A program made the position numbers and the translations under genes. From Calonectria ilicicola (taxonomy: Eukaryota > Ascomycota > Sordariomycetes > Hypocreales > Nectriaceae), in NCBI GenBank assembly GCA_020809705.1, contig CP085829.1:3286001-3350000 (forward strand): a stretch of DNA of 64,000 nucleotides, read 5' to 3'. Positions 1-12,101 of this stretch are shown in pieces; the first letter of the stretch is position 1, and the number at the start of each line of letters is the position of its first letter. The notes under the pieces were generated by a model, which saw nothing but the letters and a program-made list of their open reading frames with translations, had not been told where the DNA came from and ran no database searches.

Positions 1-3000
1 CGCATGGCATGCAAGACGTTGCACATTCTTCAGCGAACCCAAGAGCATGTCTCCCTCGGGATTTCTCGCAACAAGGTGGCGGCCTCGAACTGGGAAAGGA
101 GCTTGAAAACATTGACTGGGACGGCCTGCTTTGGGTTTCTGATGCACCGTTTTTGTAAAGCTTGGTATAAAAAGAAAAGAGAGGAATTGGCGTTTGGCAT
201 AGTTTCTGGATATTTTGAGCTGAGGTGAGTGAGGATACAGGACAGGAATTGGTCGTCAATTAGAGGTGCTCAATTTCGATTTTCTTCACATAATAAAACT
301 CAAGGACACGCTTCCAAACTCAGTTGGCAGTCGGCACAACGAGCATAACTAAGCTTTGGCTCTTTTATTTTCTTCTATTTTTGGACTTTGGGAGTGTCGG
401 ACATTAATTTATTCCATCTTGCCTAATTGTAGCACTGGCAACCTAGGCAAAATCCGAAATGCATCACCGCCCCATGAGTCAATTGTGGATTTTAAACACC
501 TATCCCATGACACTCATGATAGCAACTGAGAAATCTATCTTTGTTAGGATATCCTGAATTCCACCACCGTAAAGTTAATCTCAATGGGTTGCATATTCCC
601 CGTACTTTCGTTAACTTTCTATGCCACACTCATTGGCAAAGGTAGCCCTGAGAACACGTACAGCGATGATATACACGTACGTCTGAACAAAAATGGATTT
701 CATAGGTCCATCGTATAAATAGGAGACGAGTGTCGCGTTCTCGAGATCCTTTGTGACGTCCGCATACAAACATTGTCTTGCAGAATTCTCGACATCGCCT
801 CTAACCGCTGTTTTCAAAGCCCTAGTATTAAGCTTTTAAGGCATAGGGGGCGCTTCAGAGGTGCTTTATCTGTATCACTTCGGACCTTTTTGCCTATTTC
901 CAGCGATGGCAGTTGGCGGCACACCTCCGAGCCGATGAACCGGTCAGTAATTCACGTCGTGCTTTCCAATACAACGAGTTCGAGGTTGGTCGGAACAGCT
1001 CAGTCATATCTTACTTGTGTCAGTGATGGCGGTTTCCAGACGCTGCTTTCCTAGCCTGCTTCGCTGCTTTCCCGATGAGCAGCTCGATCCGCTCCCGGAT
1101 TTCCAATGAGACAGGTGCATATGCTCCCCCCATTTCTCGTTTCAACTTCGGTGCTTTCATGGGTTATGATGAAAAGCTGCTGCAAGCAGAAATAGGCTGG
1201 ATGCTATCGCAAACGCATTGCCCGGATTGTGACTAAGTGACACGTATGCTCTCCTCTCCCCATTCAACTCTTGCACGAAGTCCTCATCGCCTAACATGGC
1301 AGCTGTGGTCTCGTGCAACATCGTGCGCAATAAGTTGTATAAGGATTGAAGGGAGACTCGTGACGGGGTTTGGATGGTTGGGGGCCGTCTGAAGCCCCAA
1401 GCATTTTGCAGGCTAATGGCTGTCACCTTCGTTCCGTTCGACTATTGCAAAACTCTGTGCCCTAGCAAGTGTAAGCAACGCGAAAAAAAAAAGAAGAGGG
1501 GAAAAAAAGACTCTCGGACATTTCGAAGCTATTATGGAGAAGAAGTAAACAAGCAGCCACTTTTCCTAGTTTGTGCAACTTTTGAAGGTGTCCAAATTTG
1601 AGATAGTGTTCACTTGTGAAATCTTCGATTCTCTATAATTTTGCATCAAGTCCCTGCGCCATGTTGCTTTCCCACAGGCAGGGTTAATTGGCTCTAATGC
1701 ACTATATTCGGTGCTCAAGTTTCGATGTTCAAGTCGACCACTGCTATCCATCGACGGTTCGTTACGTCCAACCGCACGAATCTCATACATTCATTGAAAA
1801 TCCAATAGGAACTTTGAATGAGGTCGCTTGAAGCTGCGTCGTCTATGATACCATGCTTTTTAGAGTCTCGAAGGGGGTCGCAGTGAGCGATCGATTCTTG
1901 GGGTCTATCGGAGTAAAGGCTCGACCATGATACGGCGAACGCGGTGTCTGGATGCGCCTTGCGCAGCTGCTATGCGTTGGTCAGTTATTTGAGAACGACT
2001 GTGAAGGTCCAGGAAAATGCATACCTATTTTGCAATGATTTAGGGTGTGGGATCGAATCACAATTTTAGATTTCGGAGACATGTAATGTAGCAAGTGGTG
2101 TTGTGGAACTGGAGCCAAGTGGCGGCAGTTGTTTGGGTTAGTCATCCGAATTCTTTCTTTGTACTCTTTGCCCAGCATTTGTCTGGCGGCAGGAAACCAC
2201 GCTTTAAATCTGGCCTAGGCTCGTTGAAGTTTTCTATCTGCGTGATGATGTATACCTGTAGTACTATAAACAAATCATCACGCGCGGGTGGTTAGATTCT
2301 CGCTTCTAAATTGCCGAAGTGCGAGTTTGTCACAAACAAACCGCTCAGACTGGTATGGGGTCTCAACCTTGCCAAGTTAGCAGCGTTGCAGGTTCGTAGC
2401 TGGTAGAAACAAACTCTGCGCGTAAGAAAATAGGACAATAGCCCCTGTTTTGCTTCACGTGTCATTTAAGCTTAACCTACGACCTGGGTCTGTCATGCAG
2501 CTAATATTCGACACTCGCACTCTTTCCTCTCGTAGACTGCAAATGTCTTTATATTTGCACTATATAGACTATTTCTACAGCAACTCCAAACCAGCAGGCC
2601 TTGATTTCGTTGTGGTGACGAATGCTGAGCAGGACGGGATCCGTCAGCTCCCGGATTCGTTACCGCCACGTAATTTGGTCAGACAGGATGCTGACAGCAT
2701 ATCTCCAAACATTACAAGTCATTACAAGGAGTTTTTTGTATCTCCGTTTGGCCACGCCATGATCCTTGAATTGAAAGTGTTTCACACGTGTTAGACGTTC
2801 CATGGGAGGACAACCCTCGGCGATTTTGTACGCTTTATGCCGCAGGTGTCCATGGAGAGACAGGCACGCGTTCGTGATTTTATTTTAAAACATCTAGAAG
2901 AGCAAAGACGGTGAAATGAACCGTTGATAACACATATCACGTAGAATATGTATAAAACCAAAACGTTCTTCAAACACATACATTGCCTACAGTCGGGCTC

Positions 3001-3544
3001 TTTGTGGGCTGTGTGCCATGTCACCACCGTTCCATGTCTCTCACCTCATCCTCTTTGCTACATTCTGACAGGTCAAAAGCAGCCAAGAATGTCGCACCTG
3101 TTACCCCTCAGCAGCCTCCACCTGTCGGTTCCGAGGCCCCCAGTAACGGCCTATTCTCATCTCCACTCCAGATCCTTGGCGGTTGCCGTGCTAGTCGTGA
3201 TAGGAGCAGCGCATTCCACAACAGAGCTAGGGTATGGCGCCTATCCCGTCATGCCCAGACCGCTCGAGTGTCAACGAGAGGTTTTTTATTCCAATCAAGG
3301 TTTCCAAGTTCGTGCAGATGGCGGCGCCCGCAGGTCTAGACGACCCCAAAAACAAAGAGGGGAAGTCTTTGTTGGCGATGCGGTAAGCGCTTGGCACGGA
3401 ATAGGTTGCCGTGGAGGTGCATGCGAATTACGAGCGAGCCAGACGGCCACGATTTAAACCCCTCCAGGGCGCCCTGCAACCTTCCAGGAAATTGTGCATC
3501 TCATTACCTCATCTTTACCCGTCCACACACACTCCAACAACATC
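1..3544. other. Gene-poor stretch, no confident gene
   Basis: I see no gene I can defend here. Short open frames exist on both strands, but none has a recognisable motif or a convincing exon chain. Two weak hints are worth recording. A minus-strand frame opens at an ATG at 110-112 and stays open to the window edge, so it could be the 5' end of a gene lying outside. A 69-codon minus-strand stretch at 611-817 follows an acceptor-like CTAG near 825 and reads like a C-terminal exon, but no upstream exon joins it convincingly. The last 100 bases before 3545 are CT/CA-rich, as expected for the promoter and leader of the CVNH gene. Confidence 0.4.
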
Positions 3545-3991
3545 ATGTCCTTCCACCTGAGCTCCCAGAGCATCTGGCTCGAGGACAACCACATCCTCCA
3601 CTGCCAGGCTGCCGATGCTGACGGCAACTATGTCGACGCGAGGTTGGACCTTGACTATTACATTGGCAACGACAACGGCTATTTCTCATGGGGCGGCGAG
3701 AGTATGTCTTTCTTCTCGTGCATCCTATCCCCAAACCCAGCCTGCATACTGACGTATCCCACTTGCCAGACTTCTCGCACACTGCCGAGAACGTCTCATT
3801 CAACATCGAAGGCGATGACGGTGTCCCCGTCCTGCGTGCCACGCTTGGAGATGGAGCTGGTGGTGTCAACGACGCCAACGTGAACCTTTCCGAGCGCATT
3901 GGCAATGACAACGGTACCTTGATCTTCCGTATGCTTTATTTCCACCCCACCAAGGTCGATTATAGGTGCTAACAGTTTGACAGGCGAATAG
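3545..3991 (+). CDS. Cyanovirin-N homology (CVNH) domain protein, small lectin-like
   Basis: Three exons, 3545-3701, 3770-3928 and 3984-3991, give a 107-residue protein. The introns have GTATGT/GTATGC donors and CAG acceptors, and the second has a GCTAAC branch site. The whole product is one CVNH fold: it opens with FHLSSQSIWLED, and the family's internal twofold repeat shows as two IGNDNG motifs (about residues 37 and 94) preceding beta strands. Fungal CVNH proteins are carbohydrate-binding; the ligand here is unknown. No signal peptide is visible, so it is probably cytosolic. It has a single cysteine, in HCQA, whereas cyanovirin-N has two disulfides. The last exon encodes only the end of an Arg codon, a Glu and the stop. 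The start is chosen because the frame begins directly with the domain. Confidence 0.88.
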
Positions 3992-4505
3992 TTTAAGAAC
4001 GTATAATACAAAGACAACTATTACATTCTTTGTTGCAATTTTCCTCGGTGATCTTATCTGCCCTGTTCAGGCCGCGGCCGATGGTGATGCGTGTCCTTGA
4101 TGCTTCCAGTGAGGTCATCGTTACCCAATTAAGCCATATGCAGGGGCACAACAATACCGGGTCTAGTCCAGTACCCCCCCTGCATGACCATTGATGAGAG
4201 TCTTGGACACTGGTACTCAAGACACCTAACGAATACTCCGTACCTGGTCACTCAATCTCCTGGCACATGTCCCACTACTCCCAAAAAGAAAACCTAGTAG
4301 TAACGGTTCCAGGGAGTGCCGTCCCTAAAAGTAAGTTTAGCCAAGCTTCGGGCGAAGAATGGCAATGGACTTGATGACTTCACACTTTACAAATGATGCA
4401 CTCACAATTGAATTGACTTCTTATGTTTTGGATTGTTCAGAGATGCATATACTTCTACGGACTGGGCTCCCCTTAGATCCTGCAGATTGCGTCGGCATCT
4501 TCAAG
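3992..4505. other. Intergenic, convergent gene ends
   Basis: Space between the 3' ends of the CVNH gene (plus) and the phosphotransferase-family gene (minus). It would carry both 3' untranslated regions. I see no gene or structured repeat in it. Confidence 0.5.
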
Positions 4506-6121
4506 CTATGCGAAACGGGCCTTGAGGACCTTGTCATACTTGGCCTTCTCGCTAAGCTTCTTGCGCACAAACTCGCTCGCATCCTTGCACCAAAACTCGG
4601 ACACGGCCTTGTGAACATCATCGTCCATGGTCTCCTGGGGGCAGAGGTGGTCCTCCAAGAGGAGATTCATGGCGTCAACGTTTAACAACGAGTGCCAGAA
4701 CCACGCTCCCTTGGACTGCCAAGTCTCCTCCATAATCTTCGGTACGGGTATCTCATGCTCCAATGAGGCTTGCTCATTCTCAGTTTCCAAGATGGTCATA
4801 AACTCCCTGCGCACGGTATCGTAAGCAACCTCTTCCTCGTCAATAATACCCTCGATGTTTTGTCCAGCCAACCAGTAGGGCGCATTCAGCATCTCAGCGG
4901 GTAACGAGGAAATCCATTCCAAGTCGACAACGGCCTTGACATTCCATTCATCATCCACGAAGAAGTTGCTAGGGTTAAAATCGGTAAGCTGCAGGAGGAA
5001 TGGGCCGTCGCGGTATTCGGGTCGAGTAAAGCGGTGTGACATGCCGCGGAGCAACGTCAAGACAGACATCTGACTACGGCAGTCGCTTTCGCCAAAGGTA
5101 ACGCTGGGTTGCTCGCGAAGACGACCGTCCAAAAAGTTGAACATGTCGGCAACAAAGCGATCAGAAGAGGAGTATAGAGTATCGGGTTGAATGGTTCGTG
5201 GGGCGCCGTCGTTTTCGAGGAGAGCAAGTGAGGTGGTGAGGTATCGGCTGGACAGGGTGACGGTTCCATCTCCATTGAACTTGAAGGAGCCTATCTGGGG
5301 TTGGGGGATCTTGGCGAGAGAGAGAATTGTCTGGGCGATGCCCTTGAACAAATTCTGCCTGCGGGTCAGGTCTCCTCTGTGTTCCTCCCATGTGTTTGAG
5401 AGCATCTGCCCCACCTCGGGGGTGATGTATTCTTGTAGGAGGTACGCCGAGGAGATGCTGGTATCGGTTCGGTTCGAGGTATATCTCGACAACAGCGTTC
5501 GGCGGAACAATGAATGCCAAATGCGACGCAAAAAGTGGCCGAATCGAACCAGGAAGCCTCGGTGGGTTACGTGTGTGAACTATTGCTCTCTCCGTTAGCA
5601 CCAACACCAATCAGACAGAACATGAGGATCATGCGCAAGGAACGCGCGCGACTTACATGGCGGCCGTCAGAAAAGCCAAAGCCATACAGATGGGGAATGC
5701 GAACGTCGGCACATTTTTCCTGCATCCAGACATAGGTTCCCACCTCGGTGCCGATCTTCTCGTCCACGATGCCAGCAAGCCGGTGCGGCTTCGGAGCGCG
5801 GAAAACCACAGTCCAAGTTTTCTCAGCCGACGTCACCTCGACCATGACACACACGTTGTAGGTGCCATGGATCCACTCGTCTGGATCCAGGACGTCGCAG
5901 TTGTCTTTGGACCCCAAACCCAGGTGGCGCCTGACGAGAGCCTCGATGGCGCTTCGCTTGTCCCAGAGCTCCTCGTTCTGTTTCTCGGCGGCAGCGACAT
6001 AGGCCAACTCGTTGAGGATGTTGGAGTTTTTGTGGCAGGCCGAATCGAAGGTGATTGGGCCACGCCCGACGAGGGGCAGGCTTTCGGGCATGGCTGCGGG
6101 AGGCGAGCGACTTGCAGACAA
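4506..6121 (-). CDS. Aminoglycoside-phosphotransferase-like (APH/choline-kinase fold) family protein
   Basis: Two exons, 6121-5657 and 5579-4506, are separated by an intron with a GTAAGT donor, a GCTAAC branch site and a TAG acceptor; the product is 512 residues. The N-terminal lobe carries VVFRAPKPHRLAG, consistent with the nucleotide-binding sheet, and is followed by VGTYVWMQEKCADVRIPHLYGFG, which is typical of fungal phosphotransferase-enzyme-family proteins. The C-lobe has the Brenner-like catalytic loop LTDFNPSNFFVDDEW and then VVDLEW, which supplies the metal-binding Asp. The catalytic motif normally reads HxDxxxxN; here the His position is Thr, with Asp and Asn kept. Fungal members are rarely characterised, and a small-molecule kinase or an inactive paralogue are both possible. 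The start at 6121 is the first ATG of the frame. Confidence 0.85.
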
Positions 6122-7292
6122 CTTGAGGTGGTTTCACGGTCGAAGTGGCAGGCCTGGGTTCATAGCGGGAGAAACTCGTCAGGGAAACGTGTGGAGCTAT
6201 CGGCTGAGACTGGGCAAATGGGACGGTTGTGACGGAAGAGAAAGGCGGTGACTGGGAAACTGGGTCAGCCGATGCGGGATGCGCCTAGTCACGTGGTGGT
6301 GTCTCAGTTGAAAATCATGAAACTGGGAGCTGAATAGGCGTGGTTTTGGAGGGAAACAGGATTTATGGAACATGCAGAATGTAGTTGTTCTCGTGGTTGG
6401 GTGTTGGTCCATTTCCCCCCCAGATGCGAAGCTATTTGCGGGTGTCGTTGCTCCCCAAAAATGCTGCAATGTGCGCAGCTTCCAGCTTGTACCCCGCCAT
6501 GGTGAGGCCATCCAGAGCTATTCAAGGTTGCCGCTAAAATAAATCCCGTCCGGCCATTGGCCAATGAGGGCCAGCTGGAGCGAGGGACATCCCGCCACGG
6601 CGCGTGACGCGTGACAAATTTGTGTGTTTATTGCCATTTTGCATCTTGGACCAGTCAACAAACAATCTTTGTATGCACCAAAAAGGCACATACAAGTTTT
6701 TTCCTCTTCTATCCCTCAGCCACTCTAGGTCTACGGCGTTTGCCATGAGCTACGTTGATAGACTCATATGGAAGAGACCGTTGCTTTTGGTGGGGTAATG
6801 CCCTGAACCCAAACTACACAACCCCGCCATGAGCCGCAGTCCCCACTCTGATCATGTCCTGAAGTGTAGGGTAGTTGCTAGTGTTATTCGATTCCAGTAA
6901 TGTGTTGTCTACAATTTTATACAAATGGGAGTCATGGTTATCATCAATCACTATTAGTTTTGTTGCGTGTACATATATATATCTATTTAATACTTTTGCA
7001 TCTATATACTCAATGCAAGATGATCAGGATCCGCTGTCCTACTGGCAGGTTCCAAGTGTCTGGACATATGATTTCCCTGGAAACCAGAGACCAAAAGTGC
7101 GTCGCTGGCAGATAAAAGCGTGGAAGTAAATTAAGAATCCTCCGACCGCAACAAAATAAATTTAGAGGGCGCGTGATATGAAAGTAAATTAATTATTATA
7201 CTTATATACCCCAAACAGTTACTGCAAAACGAACCCGGGTGAACCGGATCCCCCCTTACGCGCTGGCTCCCTAATTTCCAAATTTCCGCCTG
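6122..7292. other. Intergenic region
   Basis: The first 300 bases upstream of 6121 should hold the promoter of the phosphotransferase-family gene. The segment 6870-7230 is distinctly AT-rich, with TATATATAT runs and TTAATTATTATA. I recognise no gene, repeat array or RNA here. Confidence 0.4.
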
Positions 7293-8212
7293 CTATTCGA
7301 CCTTGTTAATGTCTTTCATATAGAATCCATAACCAAGCGCAACACCTCCACGCACGCGTATTCCAAGTCGAGGATGGACAATCAATCTACCTTTAGTTAG
7401 CATTGACAAATATTGATGGCATCTGGGGGGGGGGGGGGGTAGAGTTACGCGAAGCCGTCCCCAATATCGATGCGTCTGGAAGGGAGGTTCTTCTTTCGGA
7501 GAAACGAATATGGGATTTCAATGAGGCCATTCGTGGACAAGTTGCCGATAAGTTCACCAACATGGCTCCCAAGGAAAACATCGATTTTTGTATCCTCCTT
7601 GAACAAATATACCATGACCTGATTGAGTTGGGTTTTGGACGTCTCCGAGGGAGCTACTGTGGAGGCATAGAAGCCACCCTCATCGCAATCGCAGTAAGCT
7701 CGGACGGGGACCGGGGAGAGCTTCATGGGGTTCTCTGAAATGAACTTCTCGAGCCCCTTGATGCTGTCAGCAAGAGCGCAATAGCAAGGGTAGAGCAGTA
7801 AACAAAGCCTGGGCATGTTTTAAGAATGATTTGGGGAAGCGTGATGACACAAGGTGCCTAGACATACTTCTCCTACTCGCTTCGCAATATCCTCGCTGCA
7901 AAGAGAGAGAATCCCATCGTCCCTGTATATGGAGAGCGACTCTTCATAGGTTGCGTACGGGTATCGCTCGAGCTGTTCAACGAAATCCATGGCGGGCCGA
8001 GGGGTATTAGCAAGCAGAACAGTGTCGGGACCCCAGAGAATGTCTGATCGATGTTTATCCAAGGGATTGTTTTGCGAGGCAGGCTGAGAAATCCCCGCGC
8101 AAGCCACGCCAATGAAACAAGCAAAGTGCATCTCACGTGATTGAGCTGCAATCTGGCAGGCAAGCATCAAAGAACCGTAAAAAGAAAAGAAAGGTAAAAA
8201 AAAAGCCCGCAC
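7293..8212 (-). CDS. Unrecognised multi-exon gene, possibly broken
   Basis: The last two exons join cleanly: an exon ending at 7449 (GTAACT donor, GCTAAC branch site, TAG acceptor) continues at 7386-7293, ending in HPRLGIRVRGGVALGYGFYM and a short tail. That intron contains a run of 15 C on the minus strand. An upstream segment (8212-7868) encodes LWGPDTVLLANTP and an acidic stretch ending before a GTATGT donor, but its reading phase does not match the CAG acceptor at 7809-7810, so either another exon is missing or the gene has a frame break. The pattern GSH followed by a GGF/GDGF strand and RLGxRV faintly resembles the second half of a double-stranded beta-helix oxygenase; that is a guess. 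No function is assigned. Confidence 0.35.
7425..7439. repeat. Homopolymer run of 15 G (plus strand)
   Basis: Fifteen consecutive G on the plus strand lie within the inferred last intron of the minus-strand gene at 7.3-8.2 kb. It is directly visible in the sequence. Its length is uncertain if the assembly used reads with homopolymer error. Confidence 0.9.
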
Positions 8213-9824
8213 GATTTTGTCAAAACACGGGGCTTGTGATGTAGGCGCCTGGTCATTTCGGTCAAGATCCTATTTGAAGCGAGATGCTAAATCACAACGT
8301 TTCAAGAATGGGTCCGATAAATGGTGCCATTTCCAGTAATTGCGTGGAGGAACAGCAGAAGTTCAAATGAGGTACAACAAGAAAATGCTCAGCAGATGGC
8401 ATATCCATCCAATTTCGATTTGCATTCTGATGTGCTGATCTGTGTGCTAATGCGTAGGGCCCTTTTTATCTTGACAGCCGTATTTCTACGGTCGCTCTGA
8501 ATAAAATTTGCCAACAACCAGAGGCTGCAAGGTTAGAGGGGGATATGGCCTGGAAAATCACGTCGCTCTTTGTCCGACTTTATACCGAGCTAGGACCTTT
8601 GACTTGAGATGAGGGGGAGGAGACACCGAAGGCGGCACGAGCGATGCGTGCTGATGACTTTTTAGCCACTTCACCGACTATTGATATTTTATCATTTTCA
8701 ATCCTTCCTAGAATGCTCTTTGCACTTCTTTGCCTTCGGCCTTAGAAAATGAACCGCGCACACGGACTTTCCAACGGCTATATCGCCATACCCTGGCGAT
8801 TCGGACACTTTCGCATCCTGCTGCTACCTTGACAAGCCTTGGCGGGGGGTATATTCCCTCTCCCTACCTTTGCTGGGTTAGAGGTGGATAGCGCCATGTA
8901 TGCCCTAGGAAATAGACCCGTACATGATGCTGGTGCAACTGGGCATGACTTTCCAGGTTTCAATTTAAAAGTAATGCAATCTTAGCACAACACGCTCGTC
9001 GTTAGATATTCGAACGTTGAGCATAGAGCTGAACAAATATGATAGATTGACTTTTGGAATTCAACTTGATTATATGCGTGCGGGAGCAAAGCTGATACGA
9101 AGGCAGAATTAAACCAAGCTCCGTGACGTTGTTCAGGAATATCACAACACCAACAAATATCTGACCTACTTCTCTTTTCAGAGATCCACAGAGCACACCC
9201 AAAATTTGTTAATTCCGTCTTGCCGCCCTTATGTTGACAATAGGGAGAAATATTATTTTGCGCACCAAGACACTATGATCCACGCACACGGTGATTCTCT
9301 TCTCCAGAGTTTGGTTTAAGTGGCGCTATGCGAGCCTCCTATTAAGGATATGGGGATATCACACACTGCATATGATGCAGATCGATGCCATATAGACCCA
9401 AATATCCTGTGTTACTCCTAACCGAGGCACAGGTAGACCTTTTGGTGTAGCGGCTAGGGGCTACCTCCCCATTTCACGTATCAGCATAACTATGAGGAGG
9501 CTAAGGCATGGTTTGGAGATACGTTACAATGAATAGTGACGTTTGGCAGAATCAAATGTACCAGAAGGCTGCAGGAGTATAACATGATTGCAATTTGGCA
9601 TGGCAAAAATAGCCTTCATACCAAAAAGCTAGGCTATGGATTCAATACAAAGCACCCCTCGAAACGCACTTCAACATTCTGTGGACTACAACTCAGCACA
9701 TCAACAAAACAAGACCCTTCTCGACACAAGCGACTGTTGTTGTGACTAATAGAGAAATATCATATTTTTAAAGCATTATGATTATTCTCTCAGACTGGCT
9801 TTAATGACTGGACTAATCCCAATT
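8213..9824. other. Intergenic region, no gene seen
   Basis: About 1.6 kb without a supportable coding frame; only short unsupported frames occur on either strand. A recent mobile element is not evident. The region lies upstream of the uncertain gene at 7.3-8.2 kb and downstream of the F-box-like family gene. Confidence 0.4.
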
Positions 9825-11287
9825 CTAAGCTAAACCATTTTGCTTTGCATATTCCACCAATTTTTCACGCTCTTCCTCGGTCATCTTTTCTTCGATTTCG
9901 GAATAGTCCATTATAAGTGGATGCTGAACTTCCTGTGGTAACTTTTTGCGGGTTCTCCATTCGTTTATTATGAAATGACCATATCCCATCTCAAGAGCAG
10001 AGTATTTATCACACACAGGTTTGATATCCCAAAATTCGCCGGGATCAAAGTTGCATCGAAGAGTGGTTGATCCATTGGCGAGGTGTTGTAGCCCAAGCAC
10101 CAAGTCATCAAATTTGTAATCAAAATACGAATCGATGTTGAACCCAATGTTCTTTTTGATCTCACGGACTTCTTCAGAATCAGGAAACGCCGTCTTCATC
10201 ACACGTGCTAAGGCCACATCTCGATGAATTATGCTTTGAAATATTTGCGAGCACACACCGGGCTCTGGGCTAGCATCGAAAAAGGTCACCATCGAGCCGG
10301 GAGGAACGCCAGCTGTAGTCAGGGCCAATATCGCACTAAACCACTGAGCTAGTTCTTGGGAAAGTCTTTCAGCCGACTCGTTCTCAGGAATGTGTTGAAA
10401 GATGATCCTCCACATATTTATACGTCGTTCAATGTGAAGGTGTGGACTTTCCTTGAAGAAAGGGATAAGACCGCTTATATGGCTCCATGTATAAGGCGCA
10501 GATTGATGATCTTCGTTGATAATGATATTTCGAATTCGCCTTCGGGTAGATGAGGGGATAGAATTGAGAAAGAAAATAGTAGCGGCTGTAGCCGAGAAGC
10601 GATGTTTTACATTGAAATCTCCACTCATCAAGTATTTGAGCTCCGAGACTTCGTGGTATGGAACGAGATTCATCATTTCCAGAAGCTGACCCTTAGTGGG
10701 AATATCCCAGGAAGAGGGGCGCAAGCTGATCAACTTAAGAACCGTCTCGTAGGGAATATTGGGTTCGTAAGGAGGCTCTGGTATGACGTACGCAGGGTGT
10801 CTTTTGATAGGATCTAAGGCATCTGCGTTATATACAGAAGTGATGAGCTGCAATAGGTATCTTATTGACTGATGAAATTCGTCTTCTGGTTGTGAACATC
10901 TGCTGAGATGCGCTTCACGATCCTGTTGGACTGCCTTCAGGAGCCTGTCGCTGCTAGCTTTGAATGAAGGGAATTTGTTCACCGCCTTCGCGAGCATGTC
11001 CTCGTCAAGAAAACGGCGAAACCGCAATAGCTGCTCCTCTTCTGCGTAGCGAATTCCCCAAAGGACGGCTGAAAATCGGCTGGCAGCAAGGCAGAGATAT
11101 TGAGTGTAGATAGTTCGATGGGTTTCCCGTCTGATGTTGTAAGCTGCCGCAAATTGGGACTAAGAATGTAGCCGTCAGGGAGCGTAAAGTACGCTTGATA
11201 AATGAGCTGTCGGATCTCACAGGGGAGGCCGAGGAGGGAGCAACGGGATGCCATTTTTGAGGCGACTGCGTCGAGATGGGATGACAA
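9825..11287 (-). pseudogene. F-box-like fungal family protein, interrupted by an apparent 1-bp frame break
   Basis: The N-terminus (from 11287) reads LLGLPCEIRQLIYQAYF, the usual opening of a large fungal family with a degenerate F-box-like helix. The remainder, in another frame and ending at 9825, contains SGLIPFFKESPHLHIERRIN followed by a WRIIF segment, typical of the same family's C-terminal half. The second frame reads back without a stop through YAEEEQLLRFRRF (near 11020-11050) to about 11120, overlapping the first frame. No GT-AG intron fits the overlap, so the simplest reading is loss of one base around 11100-11115. With the frame joined, the product would be about 487 residues. The rest of the gene has no further break, so a sequencing error is a live alternative to a pseudogene. 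F-box-like members may serve as SCF ligase adaptors; the role of this family is unknown. Confidence 0.65.
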
Positions 11288-12101
11288 GAAATAAGAAATT
11301 GAGCAAGCTAAAAGAGGCTAAAAGAGAGGAAGCGGATGACGGAGTGAGCAGGGAGGGGCATGGGCCATTATGTACCCCGGAAGTGCCCCACATCCAGAGC
11401 TCGCGCGACCATGATTCGAGCGGAGAAAAACTTTGTCTCACCTCGTCGACGCAAACGAAAGGCGTTAAGTTTACTACCAAAGAAACGTGCGCCAACGCAC
11501 GAAGAACGGCAAAAGTGGTGCGCGAATTAAGAGTGGGCATGTAGTTTTATTTTGGTAAATCGTGGGCTCTAACCTAGAGGGAGCTCCAAAGCCACAACGG
11601 TGGCAGATACAATTAAGTTTGGTCATATGATTCGCCCGACCAAGATACAATCAACTTTACAATCAGGTTGCCCTCATGAAAACTTAGATAGTCGTACTTA
11701 AGATGGCTTCCCTTGCCAAGACCGTGAATCCCAACGCACATCCTTCATCACCTTCAACACGATGTCTAATCATAGGTTATTAGTTAAACTTGAAAGTAAA
11801 GGGCGGTTGAGGCTTACCATTCGAGCGCCGCATCTTCCATAATCAAAACCACCCATCCGCCGAGAGGTATGTCGATGGCTGCAAATGTCAGATTGGAGAG
11901 CAGATGGCTTAAGAACTAACTTACCACTCTCTACATGCGATTGCCTCTCGCGTCGTACACCGAGTACCAACCAAAGCTCATCGAAAACGGGCTAAACGCG
12001 AACCTCGAGGTCGACTTCACGATCTACCAAAAGATGACTAGATGAGGAGAAGACGGTTAGATGTGTAATATGTACATTTATTAGTAGACTTACAGCTCAT
12101 C
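11288..12101. other. Intergenic region with possible small exons
   Basis: This contains the upstream region of the F-box-like family gene and, on the plus strand, a short frame beginning at ATG 11935 that ends at a TGA near 12045. A clean acceptor (TTACAG) at 12089-12094 leads into the plus-strand frame that follows. I could not find a donor that joins them. Confidence 0.3.

Noticed and set aside
611..817. 69-codon minus-strand frame resembling a terminal exon
   Set aside because: An acceptor-like site precedes it, but no upstream exon joins in phase; kept only as a hint.
2450..2794. 114-codon plus-strand frame
   Set aside because: Composition and absence of motif, exon partners or good start context make it indistinguishable from chance.
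5657..6232. 191-codon plus-strand frame opposite the phosphotransferase-family gene
   Set aside because: Antisense to a well-supported first exon; no motif seen.
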